In this document: one piece after another, positions 1 to 10,349 of the stretch
How the letters are laid out: each line of letters starts with the position of its first letter
Numbering within the stretch: the stretch's first letter is position 1
Assembly: GCF_019112545.1 (NCBI RefSeq)
Contig: NW_025064933.1
Span: 124,001 to 188,000 of the forward strand
Length of the DNA: 64,000 nt
Source of the DNA: Guyanagaster necrorhizus
Lineage: Eukaryota > Basidiomycota > Agaricomycetes > Agaricales > Physalacriaceae
Reading direction: 5' to 3'
Made by a program: the position numbers and the translations under genes
Notes under the pieces: generated by a model
Databases searched by the model: none
What the model saw: only the letters and a program-made list of their open reading frames with translations
Told to the model about the DNA's origin: nothing

Positions 1-769
1 CTTACCGGTGAGCATATGCATGCCCATTCACGCGACCAAGACCACCGCCTCGCTTCGCTTCTGTCACAAGAGTGAACGAGACTGACCATGCGCTCCATAC
101 CTCTGAGGGGTACAAGCGCAGCCAGGCGATCCACGCGCATACAGGAGCCTGCTTCTGGGAGGGTCAAACTCCACACTAAATTGTTGTCAAAGCCGGTTGC
201 CGGCTCGAACGATCTTTACAATGGACCGAGCCGAGATATATATATTGCAGGAGATAGGTCTACATGGACACTGTCAGAGAAGAACGAGACGGAAAATGGC
301 ACTCATGTCAATGAAGAGGTCGATATTGGAGCCCAGGAGGGAAATTTGCTCACAATGAAGGTCCTAATCAAGATGGTAGCGTGACTGGCCCCAGGCACCT
401 GGATACATGTTTAATACAGTGAACAAGAGACGCGACCCAACGTGTACTCAACTTGAAGAATTTTGTCGTGATTCGATGGTAGTCCTCGCGACTTGCCGTT
501 CAATTCATCTACAGCTTTAAGGAGAGAAATATGAAGGAATGAACCAGAAAAAACGCGCGGGAATCAGCAGCGGCAACGAACAAATGAGGGTTACCTATAA
601 GAGTCAGATCTAATAAAGCTATGTGCGATTCTTGCCCTTTCGTGTCTCGCCTGCAGCAACTATGGATTCATCAACCTCCTTCCTCCTGAGTGAAAGCTAC
701 AATCTCTCAAGGCTGTCCGTTCGCAATGCCTAGAAGGGTCACGACCATTGATTGACTCCGACTATACGG

Positions 770-2785
770 TCTATATCTTTGTCGAGTTGGAACAGCTGCA
801 ATCCTCGTATAATGCTCGGCTTCAAGATCCATCGGTGGCGATATAAAGTCCTGCACCAGGATACACGGCAATCCTGTTCACTGGCTCAACCAGGAACCTA
901 TCCAGGGTCCAACCCTTACAAGCAACAGTCGGACGAATTCACCAAAATCTTCGAACTATGTCTACGTCTTCGATTGATAGATCTCCAATCTAGGGACAAA
1001 CTCCTGTAAAGCCCATGCGCGTCCCTCGGTAACAAGACGTTGTTCTGAGTCCATGGACTGTAAGGCCGAGAAGATTTGCGTATGCAGATTCAGAATATCC
1101 TCTAACCAATCGAATAGCCTGGCAATCCCAGAGGGCACGCCTGATATCCACGTCTTTGAATCCTGCACGCGAAGCGGGAGCACAAACAGTCGGACAATGC
1201 ACGTCAGGCAACGAACAAAGGTTGCTTCCGTCTCTCGAATTCTCCGTGCTGCACATACTCTGACAAGTTCTGGCTTGCCGATGATTCGTCGCTTTGCGCT
1301 CCGCTGCCAGATTTTGTACGTGATTTTCTCGGCTCGGCTACGCCCGGGCGTGGCTGTTGCTGCTGGTTCTTCTGCCCAGATGATTCTCGAGCACGTCCTC
1401 CGCTGAAAGTACGGAATGGAACATCCGCTCCTAAGCTCAACTCGTCGCACTCGTCGTTATGCCAAATTTCGCTACCCATCGCAGGCAAAATACTGTCCGC
1501 GTGAGATAACACCTCCTGGGTTCTCCGGCTAGCAGTCTCATACACCTCATCTGACTCCAATGGAGGAATGCCAAAAGCTCTGCGCTCGCGAGCGGCCGCA
1601 ATTTGCGAGTGCTCGGCCAAAGTGACAGCATCATAGTTCTGCGAATCACGATCCTGATAATATCTACCAAGGCTGGGAGCTTCAGAAGGTCTCTTCTCGA
1701 TGGGCGATTTGGGCCGAGCGTGAAATCTCAAAGAAGGAAAGTGAGACGATGGGGAAGGAAGACCATGCTTGATGACATCTATCGGTCCGCTGATAGCCAA
1801 ACCTTCTTCGTCGCTATAGTCGCTCTCTTCATCGATGACTTTCTTTTCATTGGGATTGGAAAGCTGTAGCCCCTTGACAATACTCATAAGCTCTGCCTTT
1901 CGTCGATGGTGAGCTTGGTCTGCAGCTTCAACATCAAGGACACCATGGTCACGGACATCACAGCCGTCGTCCACATATTCTGAATCCGATGAAACATATG
2001 AGATGATGGATTGCGTGGCCGAGGCCTCTTTTGGGTTGCTATGAAGGTCCTCAGTCATGAGCAGCTCGCAACCTTTTCCCCGACTTTTCCTCGTAGCCTC
2101 AGGCGGAAGTCGAAACCCTAACCCACGCATATGGCTTGGCAGATCATCGCCTGCGACCTCGAATGATTCAACGGCGCTCTCAGAGCTTGAGCTTGAAGCG
2201 AAGACTTCGGCATTGGCTACGACGTTCTGTGCATCGTAATGATATTCGAAATCGGATTCATCAGAGAGCCGTCCTAGAAACCGGACGCTACCCGGTGATT
2301 CTCCTCTGGGCTGGGGAACATTTGAAACGATCTCTTTTGGCTTTCCAGGTTGGGGTGTCGAGGGAGGATCTTGGCTAACTTTAGGATTGAGAAACGTGCC
2401 AGGGCCCGTCCTAGACCGTGTGCGGGAAGCTAGGACAGGTATGTTGCTCTCAGTCTGCTACAAGCGGTGGATAAATAGATGCACATAGGCGTAATGAGCA
2501 ACACACCTTAACCATAGGTTTCGGTACGACAGATTCGCAGGCTGCTGTGGAGGACGATGCTGTAGAAGACGTCGCCGAAGACTTCCGGCGCAGCAGACTT
2601 TGCACAGATCTGAGGGGGCGCGCTCCGGTAAATGAGCCTGGTGATGATGACTTGGCGTTGTCAGTTTTAGGCGAAAAACCCTTGGGTGTAGGTGTTCGTA
2701 AAGCTATTTTAAGTGCTGGCTTGGGCACACCTTGCTTCACCTTGGGTGCCATGGGTTCCTCTATGGGCGACGGACACGGCAGCTG
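770..2785 (-). pseudogene. RhoGEF (DH-domain)-like protein, apparently disrupted
   Basis: The frame starting at 2752 (MAPKVKQGVPKP) extends upstream to a possible acceptor at about 2786. A GT..AG intron near 2455-2502 joins it in frame to a long Ser/Pro/acidic, low-complexity exon that is open to about 1204. Downstream the frame shifts to a stretch resembling the first DH helices (IRETEATFVRCL, then LFDWLEDILNLHTQIFSALQ). Two in-frame TAG codons follow at 964-962 and 958-956, then FEDFGEFVRLLL in the same frame. A 1-nt shift is needed to reach FLVEPVNRIAVYPG, which resembles the conserved third DH block, and more stops follow. RhoGEFs activate Rho/Cdc42 GTPases at the cortex. The lesions suggest decay, although an intron starting at about 964 could skip both stops at the cost of one helix. 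No PH domain was recognised. DH assignment is moderate. Confidence 0.45.
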
Positions 2786-3004
2786 AGGGGTAACAGACGT
2801 ACGAAGTCATGGTGAATACGGTGAAGATAGCGTTATGCTTAAAGACGCCCAGTCGACATGATAGCTCTTGACAGAATGCTGGGGGGAGATGATGCTGCAT
2901 GGGTGTTCGCTGCTCGCGACGGCGGACGTGTCATTTTATCGATGGTGTCTCGTAACGACGGTAGCAGACGTGTCTCGACCAACGGCAAGTTCATCATCTG
3001 GCTG

Positions 3005-3307
3005 TCACGTTTGTTGGGTTTTTGACGACATCATTGTAAATCGTTTTTCCGAGCGAGGTTGGAACTCGACAGATGAATCCGGGTCTGGCTGCGAAACTTG
3101 GATGTAAACGTCGGGCGACGAGGGTACCTCTACAGGACGATATATTCCATCGCTTTCCGCGCTAGACTGCTGGGCATGTCTACTGGGAAAAGTGAAGCCT
3201 CCAGCTGCAGCATAATGCGATGGCGGTAAGAAAATTGGGGCCCCTGGTGATGGCCGATAGTGGGCCGCTGGGGAATGTGCCCTAGTATTGGAACGTGCTA
3301 CTGGCAT
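3005..3307 (-). CDS. hypothetical proline/serine-rich exon
   Basis: An open frame of 100 codons starts MPVARSNTRAHSPAAHYRP and is rich in Ser, Pro and His, with no domain I recognise. It lies 220 bp upstream of, and on the same strand as, the RhoGEF-like frame beginning at about 2785. It could be that gene's first exon, because the downstream frame opens with a plausible acceptor (CCCCTCAG) rather than only at its Met. I could not find a convincing donor at the end of this frame. It may also be a separate short gene or non-coding. Confidence 0.3.
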   Translation of the reverse strand: MPVARSNTRAHSPAAHYRPSPGAPIFLPPSHYAAAGGFTFPSRHAQQSSAESDGIYRPVEVPSSPDVYIQVSQPDPDSSVEFQPRSEKRFTMMSSKTQQT

Positions 3308-3540
3308 CTTCGGCGGGAGAAGTGAAAGAGCTCAGGATGGATGCCCACTGCCGTTCACAGCGTCGTGGGATGAACACCAGTGAGCATCAACAAGGTCGTC
3401 GCTGTTATAGACGATGACGAAGGAAGAAGCTACCTACCTTTTCAAATTTGAAAAGGGAATCGTGATCGGAGTATCGGACCGATGGCTTTAACCTTGGCGA
3501 CGGCGGCGCCAAGCGTCACTGCCTCTTTTGACACCAGCCT

Positions 3541-3583
3541 TTTCATTTCAACGTTCAAATATTCAACGTTCAACGTTCAACGG
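3541..3583. repeat. short tandem TTCAACG-type repeat
   Basis: The heptamer-like unit TTCAACG recurs several times in tandem (imperfectly, with one TTCAAAT unit) about 50-90 bp upstream of the small Cys-rich gene. It probably lies in that gene's promoter or 5' UTR. No function is inferred. Confidence 0.5.
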
Positions 3584-3631
3584 CGACTCTTTGCACAAGA
3601 TTGACTGTTTCAATTCCCTTAACCTACATTC

Positions 3632-4158
3632 ATGTCGAACGATTGTTGCAGTGTATTTTTCTGTTGCTGTACATGCTTCTGTATGTTTTTTGCGCTTTCT
3701 GCATGGAATACTTTGACACTGACCTATGCCATGCAGCGATATGTGGCCACTCAAACCTCTGCCGATGGTGTCTATTCTGCTCTCCCAGAAAACGTCCCAC
3801 CGCAGAGGAAGATGCAGAGCTAGACCGGCAGTACAACGCGGTGCTAGAGGAGCAGAAGGCTGAGCGCGAGCGGGCTCTCAGGGAGAAACAGTATTCCGGG
3901 ACACCCCAGATGTCGACGGGACACAAAGGGCATTCGCCAACCCCAAGTCGAGGCCAGAATTTTTCTCCTCCGCCAGTGTACACTCCAGGCCCAGGTGGCC
4001 ATCCATCGCCGAACCATCCTCCAGAAGATCGCCACCGTGGACACAGTCCCCAGCCTTCTCGCGGACACAGTCCTCGACCCTCTCGACATAGTCCTAGGCC
4101 TTCAGCTACTGATGCCCATGCCCCCCTGCCTAACCCCTACGACCACCATCATTCCTAG
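3632..4158 (+). CDS. small cysteine-rich N-terminus / SPxPSR-repeat protein
   Basis: Two exons (3632-3680 and 3737-4158) give 156 aa. The 56-nt intron has a GTATGT donor, a CTGAC branch-like site and an ATGCAG acceptor, and splicing joins the frames cleanly. The first ~35 residues are very Cys-rich (clusters CC, CCC, C..C..WC..C). They are followed by a charged segment (TAEEDAELDRQYNAVLEEQ) that could be helical, and then by a basic/Pro tail with repeated HSPxPSRG-like units ending in PYDHHHS. No signal peptide is evident. The Cys cluster next to a hydrophobic stretch could be palmitoylated, which is inference only. The start was chosen because it places the Cys cluster in frame with the long second exon. 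Function unknown. Confidence 0.6.
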
Positions 4159-4457
4159 TTAGCATCAGGATACCATGAAAACAAGGCAGTGATTTTCAAC
4201 TTGAAACACTTATAGATACCATTTACTTACCGGGACCTCGAAATGTCCAGCTTATTGACCGGAATGGACACCATGAACGTCTTGACAACTCTCCGAATCT
4301 TATTCAGCGCGAACGATCCTCGTATAGTGTAGTGTACGTTACTTTATAACTACAGGATATCTATAGAGTACGATATACAGGAAATATGGGGTATTACCAG
4401 CTAGCCGAGGTTGCGACTGCAACTAATTACTAATAGAAAGGGTCCATTCCATGTTCT
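4159..4457. other. convergent intergenic spacer
   Basis: AT-rich spacer between the 3' ends of the Cys-rich gene (+) and the F-box gene (-). It presumably holds both terminators, but no specific signal can be assigned. Confidence 0.5.
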
Positions 4458-6068
4458 CTATTTGCGCTTCCTTGTCAAAGACAACGTGCTGGAGTCCAAC
4501 CACCGGAAGTGATGCTCTTTTCCCGCCCGATCCTGCAATTGACTGACTATCGTGGTATGCTCTGGCTTGACAATATGCCGCAGAATAACACAGTCCAGGC
4601 ACGAAACACGTCCGTGCACGGACGCCAGCGCGCGAGGATGCCAACGCGAGGTAAGCATATCGACCAGCGCCTCATGCATGTTAGGCGATGGATTCAACCC
4701 GAGGTCCAGAGACGTGAGTTTCGGCAGCAAATTGGGGACCGAGGGACGCTGCGATTGGATGATAGGCGGACAGAAGATAAGTGATCGGACGAAATCCTTC
4801 CTCAGCGTCTTGCAATTCTCCATGTTTTCTGCGAGGTCGACATCGGTCGTCTGTATAGACAGCTCGGTAAGACTGGGTGTCAGCCTTAAGATGGCTATCA
4901 TTTCCTGGTCTCCAATTTCGATCTCTTCAAGGACTAGTACGTTTAGCCCTTGCAGAGGCTGCTCCAACAATTCAAGGAATTGTTTGTGTACGCGCACAAA
5001 TCTGGGCAATTCCGCGGTGTCATTGCAGGTCAGGGTGATCGATTTGAGCTGCAAGAATGTGAAGGCACGGATGAGGAGGGGAATGATTTCGACGTTGCCG
5101 ATGTAGAGAGTTTGTACAACCAAGTCAGTCTTCGGAGTCTCGAGCTTGCTAAAGTCGTCAATGTTGCCTTCGAATTCCAGGTTTCGTACTTGTGGAAATT
5201 TCGAAAGAAAGTTGATGAAAAATCGATGTTGACACTGATTATACATTGATAAATTGGTGATTTGGTTGTAAGGAAATGTGTGGGAAATAAGCTCCGGGGT
5301 TACATTGACACTCAAGATGCGAAGTTTGGGAGCGTCTGCGAAGATGTCCGTTGGTGCTGCGAGAAGACAGTTCGCGTTAAGACTCAACCCTTCCAAGTCC
5401 TGGAGATGATGCTTGACATGCGAGAGCCTTTGGCCAAAATGAATAGATCCTATTCCCAATATCCGCCACCTGGGAGCAGCGTCAAAGAGAACACGGTAAC
5501 ACTGGAATGCACCGGCCCTAGCGGGTGTATCTCGGTAAGTATTTAGGACTTGGATAGTGAGTGGAGCATCGCCTGCGCGGGACATATACGCCCGGAGACA
5601 CTGCAGCGTGAAGGTGGATGGCGTCGTTGGATTGATAGAAAATACCGCCCACAGGCTTTTTGTTGAAATTGCCAATCTACGCCAATGGGAGCAAACCAGG
5701 GAGATTATCAGTGCGTTCAAAGTCCGCGGTGCGTTCATGAAATTAACGCTTTCATCGGCTTCCTTGCAACATTGAGCGAAGATTTCTGATAACATCTCGT
5801 TTGGAAGGCGCCTGATGGGGGCCAAGATGGAGATGCATTTATCCGCGTTTAACTGGAGTTCCCTCCGTTCAGTTTCTCGTTGCGACACCAAGGTGTAGAG
5901 ACGGAAAAGTTCATCGTCGCATCGCTGCACCTCTTTCTCTATGGCACTGAGAGATTGTTTTATCTGGCGCACATCGGCGACAGAAGGAACGTAGTCAGAC
6001 CTCGTCTGCAATTGCTTAGGAGGGACTGTGTTTTCTGTAGAGAAAGGCGGTTGGTCGCCGAAAGACAT
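4458..6068 (-). CDS. F-box-like domain protein
   Basis: A single uninterrupted frame gives about 536 aa from MSFGDQPPFSTEN. The frame extends 32 codons further upstream, but the chosen Met starts a more protein-like N-terminus. A coiled-coil-like stretch (about residues 30-75, QIKQSLSAIEKEVQRCDDEL) precedes the F-box-like motif (about 80-130: APIRRLPNEMLSEIFAQCC, then LVCSHWRRLAISTKSLW). The rest is leucine-rich and repeat-like (LRILSVNVTPELISH, LTSLDLGLNP), as in Agaricomycete F-box/LRR proteins that recruit substrates to SCF ubiquitin ligases. These families are large and variable in mushrooms, so no substrate can be named. No introns were needed. Confidence 0.8.
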   Translation of the reverse strand: MSFGDQPPFSTENTVPPKQLQTRSDYVPSVADVRQIKQSLSAIEKEVQRCDDELFRLYTLVSQRETERRELQLNADKCISILAPIRRLPNEMLSEIFAQCCKEADESVNFMNAPRTLNALIISLVCSHWRRLAISTKSLWAVFSINPTTPSTFTLQCLRAYMSRAGDAPLTIQVLNTYRDTPARAGAFQCYRVLFDAAPRWRILGIGSIHFGQRLSHVKHHLQDLEGLSLNANCLLAAPTDIFADAPKLRILSVNVTPELISHTFPYNQITNLSMYNQCQHRFFINFLSKFPQVRNLEFEGNIDDFSKLETPKTDLVVQTLYIGNVEIIPLLIRAFTFLQLKSITLTCNDTAELPRFVRVHKQFLELLEQPLQGLNVLVLEEIEIGDQEMIAILRLTPSLTELSIQTTDVDLAENMENCKTLRKDFVRSLIFCPPIIQSQRPSVPNLLPKLTSLDLGLNPSPNMHEALVDMLTSRWHPRALASVHGRVSCLDCVILRHIVKPEHTTIVSQLQDRAGKEHHFRWLDSSTLSLTRKRK

Positions 6069-6767
6069 TCTGTAGAAGGTTCGCTTTTTAGAGGTTAAAA
6101 GAAAAATATTATTAGAAAGACGTACTTTATGAAAAGACGCGTTGAACGCGAAGGCCAGACGCAAAATTGTCAGTTCTGATCAGGTATGCCTGAGTGAATA
6201 AGCCTACCGGTCGTCTGCTGTGCTAATTAATTGGCACTGTTGGTCTCATTCAAAGCGTAATACGAACTGTTGGAATCTGCGAGAGAATTCGAGCAATCCG
6301 GCAATCCGGCAATCCAGCATGCTGCGTAAGGAAAGAATCTGAGGGAAATTGAATTAGGTAGAAATTACTAGAAAAGGTGTAGTCTAGTAAAAATATGAAA
6401 AGTCAATGGGGAAACTCCTCAGGAGTTTGTAACCCAAAGACTAAAGGTCTTACAAGCGGTACTCTGGATATAGTTCAAATCTCAACACGAACAAATTTGA
6501 GTATGTCCTCAAAAAATACCAAGCATTAATGATATTTCATGGAAACGAAACATACAGAGTAGAACTCGATCAAAGGAGGAACGTAATAGAAAAGAGAAAA
6601 GTGCACGACGTCCACTACAGAAACCGAGCATGATTTTGCCAAGCAAAAGTAATCAAAATGATACTGCATGTCAACAGTTTTATGTCAGCCTTTTCCCTGT
6701 GCGAAATTCCGGCTTCCAGATTTCTACAGGCGTCGCTCTTTTCTTTTCCGTCCACCGCCTGACTGTC
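6069..6767. other. intergenic region between F-box gene and TOM70
   Basis: A divergent spacer of about 0.7 kb. It contains a short triplication of GCAATCCG at about 6293-6316 and an AT-rich stretch with small palindromes near 6412-6455 (AAACTCCTCAGGAGTTT). No coding frame is convincing. It should hold the promoters of both neighbours. Confidence 0.5.
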
Positions 6768-8970
6768 ATGACTTCGAATACCGGGTTCGTTGAGCGCGTA
6801 CAAGACTTCGCCGCAGAGAACAAGAGGGCCATCCTCATTGGAACAGCAGCCGCTGCTATCGTTGTGGGCGGAGCTGTCTACTACGCCTCAACATCCAGGC
6901 CCTCAGAAGGGACGGACTTGGAAAAGGGTGACAAAAAGGACCGGAAGAAGTCGTCGAAAGGAACGAAGAAAAAGAAGTCCGTCAAGGACAAGGATGGTCC
7001 TATTCTCGAGGAGCGGAAGTCAAAGGTCCAGGAGGAACCCGGCGGTGAGTACCGTATTCATCTGAATATTGCACGTCGTGACATTCCTCAGACGACGCCG
7101 TGCTGAACGACGAACAAATTGCTGCCTTGTCGACGGAGGTCAGTACCATTTGACGTCTGACTGACGACTGTGTCTTATGTGAGTGCTGTAGGAACGGACA
7201 GCACTCGCGACTTCGTACAAAGCCAAGGGTAATGCAGCCTACCAACAGCGCCAGTTCACCACGGCCGTCGAACTATATACTCGCGCCATCCAGGTCTCCC
7301 CAAAACCTGAGCCTGTATTCTACAGCAACCGCGCTGCGTGTATGTCTTCGCAACCTCTGCACAAAACACATCTCAGTAATTTTTATAGGCTACATGAACA
7401 GCTCCCCTCCAAAATATGAACTCGTCATCGAAGACTGCAACGAGGCACTCAAATTGGATCCGAAATACATCAAGGCAATGAATCGCAGGGCCACGGCCTT
7501 TGAAGCACTTCAGCGATACGAAGAAGCCCTCCGCGACTTCACCACCTCTACGATACTCGACAAATTCACTAATAAGTCATCCGGAGAATCTGTGGAACGT
7601 GTATTGCGCTCCCTGGCTTCAAATAAAGCGGCCGACATCCTCGCACACCGGCAAGCTCGCCTCCCTTCCTTCACCTTTATTTCAGCGTACTTTGCCGCGT
7701 TCAGGCCCAGAGCGCACCCGACACTACCAGAAAACCCATCACAGGGAGATAACACACTTCTGCTCGCTCTGCAGGCCCTCGACGCGTCAGACTACGCCCA
7801 CTCAGTGACCTTGGTGAACGAAGCTCTCGAGCAGGGTATTTCGTTTCCCCTCGGAAAAGCGGAGGCTCTCAATCTTCGTGGGACTTTCAAGTACGTGCAC
7901 TTATAAACTTTTCTTATCTGCGGAAATTCATTAGACGTGCAGATTCCTCACGGGCGAGATCGAGGGTGCAAAGTCTGACCTTCAAGAGTCAATTGACATC
8001 GATCCGTCGTTCACGCAGAGCTTGGTGAAGATTGCTAGTGTGTACATGGAACAGGGAGACCCCCAGAAAGCTTTCGAGTGTTTCGAGGATGCAATCAAAC
8101 ACAACCCTGATGATCCCGACATTTATTACCATCGCGGTCAAGGTGCGTTGCTATTCCCTTGAAGATTCCGTATCTTGACATGACATGTCAGTTTTGTTTA
8201 TCCTTAACAAGTTCAAGGAGGCCGCAGACAACTATACGAAGTCTACCGAACTGGACAATAAGTTCGTATTCAGCCACATACAATTAGCTGTGGCAGAGTA
8301 TAAGCAAGACAACGTTGCGAAAAGCATGGGACTATTCCGCCGGACGATGGTTGCGTTCCCTCAGCGGAGTGAACCGCAAAATTACTAGTCAGTCATTTGG
8401 TTTTTCATTTCTTCCTTGCTAATATTCTGTCCCAGCGGCGAGCTATTGCTCGACCAACAACGGTACCCCGATGCCGTAGAGAAGTTTGAGCGTGCCATCG
8501 AATTGGAGAAACTTAAAAAGTAAGCCGTCCAAGTACAAACGGTCTTGTCCTTTACGCTAACACGACCCTAGGACCACTTCCCCGCCGAATGTCCTGCCTC
8601 TCGTGAATAAGGGTCTGGCGTTATACCAGTGGAAGCAAGATATCGGCCCGGCAGAGCGCTGCTGCAACGAAGCTCTCCGAATTGACCCGGACTGTGATGC
8701 CGCCGTGGCCACCCTCGCCCAGCTTAGCTTACAACAAGGACACCTCGATAAAGCCGTGGAATACTTCATCAGGCAAGCTGAGCTTGCGAGGACGGAACCG
8801 GAACTGATCAACGCGTTGACGTACCAACATGTGGGTTTTAGCGCCATGCTGGTTTCTGCATATTGACGACATCCTTCACTTCACAGGCTACATCATCGCA
8901 ATTGGAATTTTTGAAAATTTATCCGGACATGGCAGCACAACTTAGCCCTCTCGCCAGGGGCATGTCATGA
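6768..8970 (+). CDS. TOM70: mitochondrial protein import receptor Tom70
   Basis: Nine exons (6768-7044, 7092-7138, 7192-7339, 7389-7890, 7943-8142, 8192-8387, 8436-8519, 8572-8830, 8887-8970) join in frame to 598 aa, close to fungal Tom70 length. An N-terminal hydrophobic anchor (about residues 20-40, [15 protein letters not shown]) is followed by a Lys/Asp/Glu-rich linker and TPR repeats: [20 protein letters not shown], then [38 protein letters not shown] and [20 protein letters not shown]. Tom70 sits in the outer mitochondrial membrane and docks Hsp70/Hsp90-bound carrier precursors for the TOM channel. The start at [14 protein letters not shown] was chosen because it places the anchor at the N-terminus. 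All introns are 47-60 nt GT-AG. The C-terminus ends LARGMS. Confidence 0.93.
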
Positions 8971-9221
8971 AGAAAAAAAAACTCGTCCGAATACTTTGTG
9001 ACTAAATCTGCCACCTATACTCATGACCATCTACTTTATAACGCCTGTTCTCTGGTATTCGTCTCATTCCTAGCTTACAGTTACTGCAATGCACCCTCTA
9101 CTCTCGTCGACTGAAACCTGAAGCTGAAGACGCGATCCGATCCTGTAAATTATGCGTCATAATATGTCATAAGCTCCAGGGCATTATAAAAGGCAAGTCG
9201 AAGTTGTAGCCGTAAGCCACG

Positions 9222-9927
9222 ATGCCTTCACCTTTCATTCTCGTTCGTCCTGCGTCGCGAGGCCTGTCGTTTGACGCGTCACTTGCTTACTACAACCACC
9301 TTGCCGGTCTACGCGACTCATCTGGCGAGCCGGAAACACTCAAGCAGAAAATCATTTCACAGCTCGACGTGGATCCGGCACGACTGAATATCTTACCTCT
9401 TGATCTCGGCATATCATGCGCAGCAGAAAGCCTTGCAGCATCGCTCAAATCGCCCAGCGAGGCGAGTCATTCATCCAAACTGCCTTCCTCATTGGAGGCA
9501 TCCTACACACCGAGAAGCAACCCCAGGATCTCGACCTAGGTGATACCAAACCCACGTTCGATATCAACTTCATCTCCCATCTCCTCCCCATCAAAACACT
9601 CTTCCCGCTTCTTCCCTTTGTCGCAGATGAGAAGATCGATGGGACCGCCTAAATGGGTACACGTCTCTGCACGCGTTGGGTCAATTTCTGACAAACGCCT
9701 CGAAGGCAGCGTTAAACCAAGTCGTCAAGACGTTTGACTTGCACCTTGCACAGAAGAACATTTCCTGCGATTTGTGTTGGTATGCATCCCGGGACTTGAG
9801 TAAGGAATTTTGGGGAGGAGTGCGTGAAGACAAGTTATTTGAGCCGGGCGACACAACCGAGAAGGCTGTGCGCGTTGTCAACGGCCTAGGGGCGGAGCAT
9901 CGAGGTCGCATATGGGACTGGGCATAG
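9222..9927 (+). pseudogene. decayed short-chain dehydrogenase/reductase (C-factor-like)
   Basis: Family-like segments appear in order but in three frames: MPSPFILVRPASRGLSF and LNILPLDL (9222 frame); SFIQTAFLIGGILHTEKQPQ and FDINFISHLLPIKTLFPLLP (about 9450-9650); PKWVHVSARVGSISDKRL (about 9640-9700); then SKAALNQVVKTFDLHL and DLSKEFWGGVREDKLFEP to IWDWA (about 9700-9925). The shifts occur within a few bases, so introns cannot explain them. The normally invariant catalytic block around Tyr-x-x-x-Lys is missing: RL is followed directly by SKAAL. NAD(P)-dependent SDRs need that Tyr, so the product would be inactive even if frames were restored. It lies directly downstream of TOM70. Confidence 0.8.
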
Positions 9928-10349
9928 AAGGAGGTTTTGCCTTGATATTTGAGTTGTTACGGTGTAGATTTTTCCAAAGCCAGGACTAATTACAGCATCG
10001 CCGTTTCGGTTGGAACGACGAACGGTGTTGCTATGGGATTTTCAGATTCGCTTCCAGCGTGTTCCTTCACAAACCAGCCTAAGTGACGTCTAGTTCATCC
10101 TTGAGAATTTTTGTTCTACATCTCAAGCTTCAATGCTATCAATTTCCCACAACTTAACCTGCCAGACTGCGAATAGTGTCTGTTCGTTCAGGCAGGCATT
10201 GTCCAACGGAGGGATTCGCTGCTCCACTATCGCCTAAATGCTGCAATATTCTACTACGGGTAGCAAGAGAACGAATTATAATTTATACCATAGTGGGTAT
10301 ATATATATACTGTATATATTCCAACGATTTCCACCAGAGCCAGAAGGAG
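9928..10349. other. intergenic spacer
   Basis: AT-rich spacer between the SDR relic and the 3' end of YPP1, with a TATATATATATACTGTATATATT stretch-like run at about 10297-10320. No gene is seen. Confidence 0.5.

Noticed and set aside
1..600. Plus-strand frame 88-384 and a possible minus-strand exon ending at a GTAAG donor at positions 1-5
   Set aside because: Too little sequence at the window edge and no family resemblance to support either.
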